Of a stretch of DNA of 46,388 nucleotides, positions 42,738 through 46,388 are shown piece after piece. Every line of letters begins with the position of its first letter. Within the stretch, counting starts at the first letter, position 1. Below the pieces are notes generated by a model. That model was not told the origin of the DNA. It worked only from the letters and a program-made list of their open reading frames with translations, and did not search any database. Made by a program: the position numbers and the translations under genes. The DNA lies in NCBI GenBank assembly GCA_040221415.1, contig JAVKEN010000015.1:1-46388 (forward strand). Direction: 5' to 3'. This DNA comes from JAVKEN01 sp040221415. GTDB lineage: Bacteria; Pseudomonadota; Alphaproteobacteria; Rickettsiales; JABSSG01.

Positions 42738-44057
42738 TTAAAAGAAGCCAAGCGGTTTATACCCTGTTTTAGACCTTACTAGATGTATTGCTACGACTAG
42801 TTTCACTAATAAAGACACAAACATAGCAATTGCAATACCATATATGCCATACATCTTGGTAAGTATTGTTCCTAGTACCAGCAATATTCCGAGCTCCCAT
42901 ATAGTAACTTTGATGAGAGATCCTTCGTGACCAGTATATGCGATCATAGACAGCGAGCTTCTCCCTACAGAAAACATTGTGTAAGCTCCGCTGACTATGC
43001 CTAATATTATATAGGATTTTTCAGAGTAGAAATCTTTACCAAAAGTGCCGAGAATAGATTTGCCAAAACACATAACCACTATAAACAAACATAGTGAAGT
43101 TAAGAAATTAGCATATGTTGTTGTTGTCAGAGAAGATTGCATCTTAGCTCTATCAGTTTTGTAGTTAGCTCCTATCAATGGAGCAAGCATTGTATTTATA
43201 CTGTTAAATGCTGTTGTTATTATAGCGCCAATAGCTAACACTGCGGCGAGCTCTCCTACTTCTTCCTCTTTATTACCAAATATTTCTAAAATATAAATAT
43301 TAAGACAACCAATAATTTTAAAAGCTATCTGGTTAACCACTAATCGATTCGAAGTTTCTTGCCATTTATCACTTGTAATATTTAACTTTTCTTTGCTAAA
43401 TATTTTTTTAAAAACCACTGGGAGTTTTTTACTAAAAATAAATATTTCAAATATTGTTAGAATGATAAAAGCTGCAGCAATTGAGAAAATGAATAAATTA
43501 TCAGTTATTTGATTATTGAAAATTCCAACAGCCATATAAACTATTAGCAGAATCAATAAATATGCTACCGAACCATTCATTAAGTTTGATAAGAAAACAT
43601 TCCTATTAGCTATTAAATAGCTATTAATCAGAGGAGGTATGGCGCCAATAGGCGCAAAAAATAACACATATACTGCTATATGATATGTAGAAAAATGCTT
43701 TATTTTTGTTAAATGCAAGAAGCTCATACCCAGAGCTATAATTGCTATAACAACTAAAATAATTACACTGGATTTAAGAACTAAATTAAAATTCCATTTT
43801 ATATAGTCAGCTGCGGTATGCGACTCATTCTTTGAAAGGTAGCTTGATAAGAACCTTTTTGACGCAGTGTCAGTTCCAAGAAGCATAATTGAACTCACAA
43901 GAAGAAATGTTTGTAGACCAACTGAGAAATCTCCGTACAAATCTTTTGATACAAGTTTTGCTAAAACAACATTTAGAAAGTACCCACTAAAAAAACATAT
44001 AAATGAAATAACGCCAAGAACCACTGCGTCCTTATAACACTGATTAACCTTATTCAT
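42738..44057 (-). CDS. Oligosaccharide flippase / MATE-like membrane exporter (Wzx type)
   Basis: This polytopic inner-membrane protein of the MVF/MATE superfamily has 439 residues and about 12 hydrophobic segments. It shows FFSGYFLNVVLAKLVSKDLYGDFSVG near the N-terminus, the usual polysaccharide-flippase opening, and LIGANYKTD near the middle. It is probably a lipid-linked sugar or polysaccharide translocase; drug export is the alternative. An AAGGT site precedes the ATG at 44055-44057. No glycosyltransferase genes are adjacent. Its stop is 2 nt from that of the convergent helicase. Confidence 0.8.
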   Translation of the reverse strand: MNKVNQCYKDAVVLGVISFICFFSGYFLNVVLAKLVSKDLYGDFSVGLQTFLLVSSIMLLGTDTASKRFLSSYLSKNESHTAADYIKWNFNLVLKSSVIILVVIAIIALGMSFLHLTKIKHFSTYHIAVYVLFFAPIGAIPPLINSYLIANRNVFLSNLMNGSVAYLLILLIVYMAVGIFNNQITDNLFIFSIAAAFIILTIFEIFIFSKKLPVVFKKIFSKEKLNITSDKWQETSNRLVVNQIAFKIIGCLNIYILEIFGNKEEEVGELAAVLAIGAIITTAFNSINTMLAPLIGANYKTDRAKMQSSLTTTTYANFLTSLCLFIVVMCFGKSILGTFGKDFYSEKSYIILGIVSGAYTMFSVGRSSLSMIAYTGHEGSLIKVTIWELGILLVLGTILTKMYGIYGIAIAMFVSLLVKLVVAIHLVRSKTGYKPLGFF

Positions 44058-44128
44058 CTTTTACCTTAAATTGACACAATAAAAGTATGACTGAATTAAG
44101 GATATGTGAAAAGAGTTAGTAATTATTT

Positions 44129-44611
44129 TTAAAGACTCTCGAGATTCGTATCAAATAAAACACCGAAGACCTTGTCCTCAATATTGATATCCTCACAGAG
44201 CTCGTTAAGGGCTCTGGCTTGTAGTGAATATTTTGTTCCCATCTCAATTAGCTCTATACAGCGCTTCTCAGGACCTTGTAGCTTGTCTGAAAAAGGTGAA
44301 ATAATTTTTGTACACTGAGTTTGATCTGGAAATATAGACCGTAAAAAAATTCCAAAAGTTTTATTGTCTAACTCCTGTAGCTCAAGTGAATCTTTCATAT
44401 ATTTGGCACCGCCACTCGTTGCATAATGGCACATAAAAATCTCTGTATTGGTTTTGCAATCACCTAGCTTGTGATGCAAGCAATAAGATTTGGAAGCAGG
44501 TTCAAAAACTTCTGAGTTAAAAAAAGCACGATATATATTAGCCACGCAACCATAATATTTAGTTATAATTTTGCTATATATTGTAGTGCATGATGTACTG
44601 GTCTGTGTCAT
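44129..44611 (-). CDS. Unknown cysteine-rich protein
   Basis: Not recognised. It has 160 residues with many cysteines (8, 22, 44, 52, 61, 100, 118, 139) and no signal peptide. The part YGCVANIYRAFFNSEVF with a second Cys 22 residues on, and LCEDINIEDKVFGVLF at the end, faintly recall the four-cysteine pair at 38246/38879 (YTDCTKKLYKKF and SCEDVNLLGV). It could be a distant third member. A GAGG ribosome-binding site precedes the ATG, and a good promoter is at 44638-44666. Confidence 0.7.
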   Translation of the reverse strand: MTQTSTSCTTIYSKIITKYYGCVANIYRAFFNSEVFEPASKSYCLHHKLGDCKTNTEIFMCHYATSGGAKYMKDSLELQELDNKTFGIFLRSIFPDQTQCTKIISPFSDKLQGPEKRCIELIEMGTKYSLQARALNELCEDINIEDKVFGVLFDTNLESL

Positions 44612-44637
44612 CTATTGCCTCATAAATTATGCAGGGC

Positions 44638-44666
44638 AATGTAAATAGTTTGTTAACAATTGTCAA
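44638..44666 (-). promoter_or_regulatory. Promoter with palindromic spacer for the cysteine-rich gene
   Basis: On the minus strand, a perfect -35 TTGACA (44661-44666), a 17-nt spacer and TACATT (44638-44643) lie 27 nt before the ATG. The spacer contains the palindrome TTGTTAACAA (44650-44659), a possible operator. It starts exactly at the stop of the upstream gene. Confidence 0.55.
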
Positions 44667-45416
44667 TCAAAGGGACGGTCCGGAATATTCATATAAAAAC
44701 CCTGCCAGCATAAATAAAGAATATGAATCCAGGGCAGCTACATCAAAAAACCCTTGGGGCTCTTGCGCTTCAGGTGCGTGGACTTCCCTTTGTTGGATTA
44801 GACTTTCTTCAATACCATTTTGCAGATTAATGAATTCCTGCTGCTCAGCCTCTGTAATGCTTTCCTTCAGAACCTCCTCAACATAATTGCAATAAGCCTG
44901 GCTTGACTTGCACCAACTAGTAATTTGCTCATGAAAATTTTCAAAAGCTACCACACCATCATTTTCTAGCGCCTCTGCTATTGCTGCACCAACATCATGA
45001 AATCTTATTGCTTCAACAAGCATTGCCAACTGAATAACCATTGGCCTAGTGGTCAAAGTATAATCTTTCTCTAACTGATTGGTGACCGCTGAATAATTTA
45101 AGCAGAAAAAATTTACTTCTGGCAAAATTCCAGGATATGCAATAAACCCTTCTTTATAATCCGCTTGGTTGTATATCTCTTCACCGTTCTCATCTAGCAC
45201 TGCTTCAATATATAAATTATTGGGGAACTTGCCTGTATTCTCATCCACAGCATTATTTAAAACAAGGCAAATAGTTCCTCCATTCAGCTCAACTGGAACA
45301 AATATTTGATCAATACTTTGCTTTAGCCGTTCGCTATTTATTTCATCTCGAATGTTTGTAAGAGAATCAGCAAATTTCGGGCCTAAATATAATGGAGAAG
45401 TAGTGAATGATGGCAT
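44667..45416 (-). CDS. Unknown acidic protein (249 aa)
   Basis: Not recognised. It is acidic and soluble in the first 220 residues, with LNGGTICLVLNNAVDE and LYIEAVLDENGEEIYN as beta-rich stretches. A helical part follows with ITSWCKSSQAYCNYVEEVL (two Cys 7 apart). The C-terminus ends with a hydrophobic segment SLFMLAGFLYEY that may contact membrane. It starts 17 nt after the stop of the 97-residue gene and may be read with it. A small hairpin ACCTA/TAGGT lies at that junction. Lineage-specific; function unknown. Confidence 0.7.
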   Translation of the reverse strand: MPSFTTSPLYLGPKFADSLTNIRDEINSERLKQSIDQIFVPVELNGGTICLVLNNAVDENTGKFPNNLYIEAVLDENGEEIYNQADYKEGFIAYPGILPEVNFFCLNYSAVTNQLEKDYTLTTRPMVIQLAMLVEAIRFHDVGAAIAEALENDGVVAFENFHEQITSWCKSSQAYCNYVEEVLKESITEAEQQEFINLQNGIEESLIQQREVHAPEAQEPQGFFDVAALDSYSLFMLAGFLYEYSGPSL

Positions 45417-45433
45417 GGGATCTAAACCTATTA

Positions 45434-45727
45434 TTAGGTATTAGAAGTAGAACACTCAGGGCCAAAAACTTCTACACAACATTCACCAACAACGTTGTTT
45501 GCATTCTCATCATTAATAGAAGTTCTTTCTGAAAAGCAATCCAAGAATGATTTAGCTTTCATACATCCAGGATCTTTTTGTAGAGAAAGTAAAGGAGGCA
45601 TAACTCCAACTGACAACCCTTGATCATACACCTGCCTACACAGCAATTCGTGCTTCGATTGAAGATCCTGAACAGAAGATTTATCTTCGCTGGGGGATGA
45701 AAAAAAAGACTTAAAAATACTAAACAT
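45434..45727 (-). CDS. Unknown small cysteine-rich protein
   Basis: Not recognised. The ATG at 45725-45727 with AAAAAGG site gives 97 residues; an in-frame non-ATG extension of 18 codons would run through the promoter. It starts MFSIFKSFFSSPSEDKSS. Six cysteines follow, including CMKAKSFLDCF and a final ECCVEVFGPEC. The N-terminal Phe-rich helix is too short and weak for a sure signal peptide. The cysteine spacing suggests disulfides or metal binding. Confidence 0.65.
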   Translation of the reverse strand: MFSIFKSFFSSPSEDKSSVQDLQSKHELLCRQVYDQGLSVGVMPPLLSLQKDPGCMKAKSFLDCFSERTSINDENANNVVGECCVEVFGPECSTSNT

Positions 45728-45756
45728 GCTCAACCTTTTTATTTTAATTGTAGCTG

Positions 45757-45785
45757 TATATAACCTGTAAAACAAAAACAATCAA
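45757..45785 (-). promoter_or_regulatory. Promoter of the 97-residue cysteine-rich gene
   Basis: On the minus strand, TTGATT (45780-45785), a 17-nt spacer and TATATA (45757-45762) lie 29 nt before the ATG at 45727, between the stop of the upstream gene and this one. Confidence 0.55.
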
Positions 45786-45796
45786 GTGATTACAAG

Positions 45797-46162
45797 CTAA
45801 CAATGGATTTGACCAGCAACTGAGAACATTTCGTGACTGTATTCAGAACATAAATCTAGAATATCCTCTTGCTGAGCATCAGGGTGACTAATACGCATAC
45901 ACCAAAGAAACTCTCCTACTTCTTCATAATTAAAAAATACAGGAGGTTTAAATGATAATGCAGTACTAATAATTTTGTTCCATATATCAGTTATAGTAGC
46001 GTTATGACTGTCAGATATATTCGCATAAAGATTGTAATTTTTATGGTGAAATACCGCTTTATAACTACAGTAAATTTTCTGAGCATCTAACTCTCGCAAG
46101 GACTCGTCTTCTTCTCGCATCTGCAAGAATAATTTTGCATCATTATCAGAAATTAAAGGCAT
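45797..46162 (-). CDS. Unknown small protein (121 aa)
   Basis: Not recognised. The ATG at 46160-46162 (MPLISDNDAKLFLQMREEDE) gives 121 residues; an in-frame TTG 5 codons upstream is an alternative. It is acidic and helical, with aromatic-rich VFHHKNYNLYAN and cysteines near the middle and end (WCMRI, DLCSEY, final HC). No signal peptide. A terminator stands upstream, so it must have its own promoter. TTGGAA with TAAAAC 17 nt apart in the 72-nt gap is a weak candidate. Confidence 0.65.
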   Translation of the reverse strand: MPLISDNDAKLFLQMREEDESLRELDAQKIYCSYKAVFHHKNYNLYANISDSHNATITDIWNKIISTALSFKPPVFFNYEEVGEFLWCMRISHPDAQQEDILDLCSEYSHEMFSVAGQIHC

Positions 46163-46234
46163 CAAATCATCTATCAATCTAGATAATTAGTTTTAAACCA
46201 TAAAACCAAATATTCCAAGAGCAGTTTCAGATAT

Positions 46235-46260
46235 AAAAAAAACCAGGCGCGAAGGCCTGG
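46235..46260 (-). terminator. Rho-independent terminator (minus strand)
   Basis: On the minus strand, CCAGGC and GCCTGG arms (46255-46260 and 46243-46248) with a 6-nt loop are followed by eight Ts (46242-46235). It ends the partial gene at the right edge. Confidence 0.88.
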
Positions 46261-46285
46261 CTTTTAAATAATTCATCAATCCTTC

Positions 46286-46387
46286 TTAAACAAAAAAACT
46301 ATCAGAGTTATCATAAGCATCTCCTGAAACAAGGGCACCTTGAGATATCACTTCTTGGTAGCAATTTTCTTCAATTTCATAGAATTT
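46286..46387 (-). CDS. C-terminal end of an unknown gene (cut by window edge)
   Basis: An open frame enters from the right edge and ends at TAA 46286-46288. The last 33 residues include EENCYQEVISQGALVSGDAY and end DNSDSFFV. It is acidic with a Cys, like the other small proteins of this block, and is followed 26 nt later by a strong terminator in the same direction. The ATG at 46379-46381 is out of frame. The family cannot be determined. Confidence 0.5.
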   Translation of the reverse strand, partial: KFYEIEENCYQEVISQGALVSGDAYDNSDSFFV

Positions 46388-46388
46388 C

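Noticed and set aside
1..46388. tRNA or rRNA genes, CRISPR arrays, insertion sequences, prophage genes
   Set aside because: None seen: no cloverleaf-like segments in the gaps, no regularly spaced repeats with unique spacers, no transposase or integrase motifs.

Overview
The window reads as chromosomal DNA of an AT-rich, obligately host-associated alphaproteobacterium of the order Rickettsiales. I infer this from a virB8-virB9-virB10-virB11-virD4 cluster in the Rickettsiales (rvh) order, an rpsL-rpsG-fusA-tuf block, a pccB-pccA propionyl-CoA carboxylase pair, an EamA carrier of the kind used by rickettsiae for metabolite uptake, cyaY, a ubiE-ubiB pair, and many small lineage-specific proteins. 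glmU and a class A penicillin-binding protein indicate that it makes peptidoglycan, and it keeps a short-type glucose-6-phosphate isomerase. Family or genus cannot be decided from this sequence.

Layout. 1-3185: translation block on the minus strand (rpsL, rpsG, fusA, start of tuf) with a clear promoter. 3336-7017: PAP2 phosphatase, SH3-domain periplasmic protein, KefB-type antiporter and a FolM/PTR1-like short-chain reductase. 7101-10660: propionyl-CoA carboxylase. 10726-14185: a two-gene locus of an exported repeat-containing protein and a TpsB/FhaC-type outer-membrane transporter. The start of the first gene is buried in a long predicted hairpin. 14182-20147: type IV secretion genes ending in a coupled GST-fold gene. 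The VirB9 is unusually short. 20244-25204: ABC exporter, CyaY, class A PBP and two unknown proteins. 25283-35936: a tightly packed minus-strand run, glmU-polA-NMO-pgi-eamA-ubiE-ubiB-xthA. 36017-38015: rmuC and a gamma-carbonic-anhydrase-like gene.

38016-46388 is accessory in character. It holds ten small unknown genes, most with their own promoters or terminators. They include a four-cysteine paralogue pair, a protein built entirely of six 21-residue repeats, and a composite palindromic repeat. They surround a DEAD-box helicase with a long structured leader and a Wzx/MATE-like flippase.

The most interesting candidates are: (1) the TpsB-linked cargo gene, which shows no recognisable TPS domain and has a start-occluding hairpin; (2) the six-repeat protein at 39632-40027 and its cysteine-rich neighbours, possible secreted effectors; (3) the VirB9 lacking its C-terminal half in the core secretion operon. 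Genome packing is also notable. All five convergent gene pairs meet within 4 nt, and four same-strand pairs share an 8-nt ATGNNTAA overlap.
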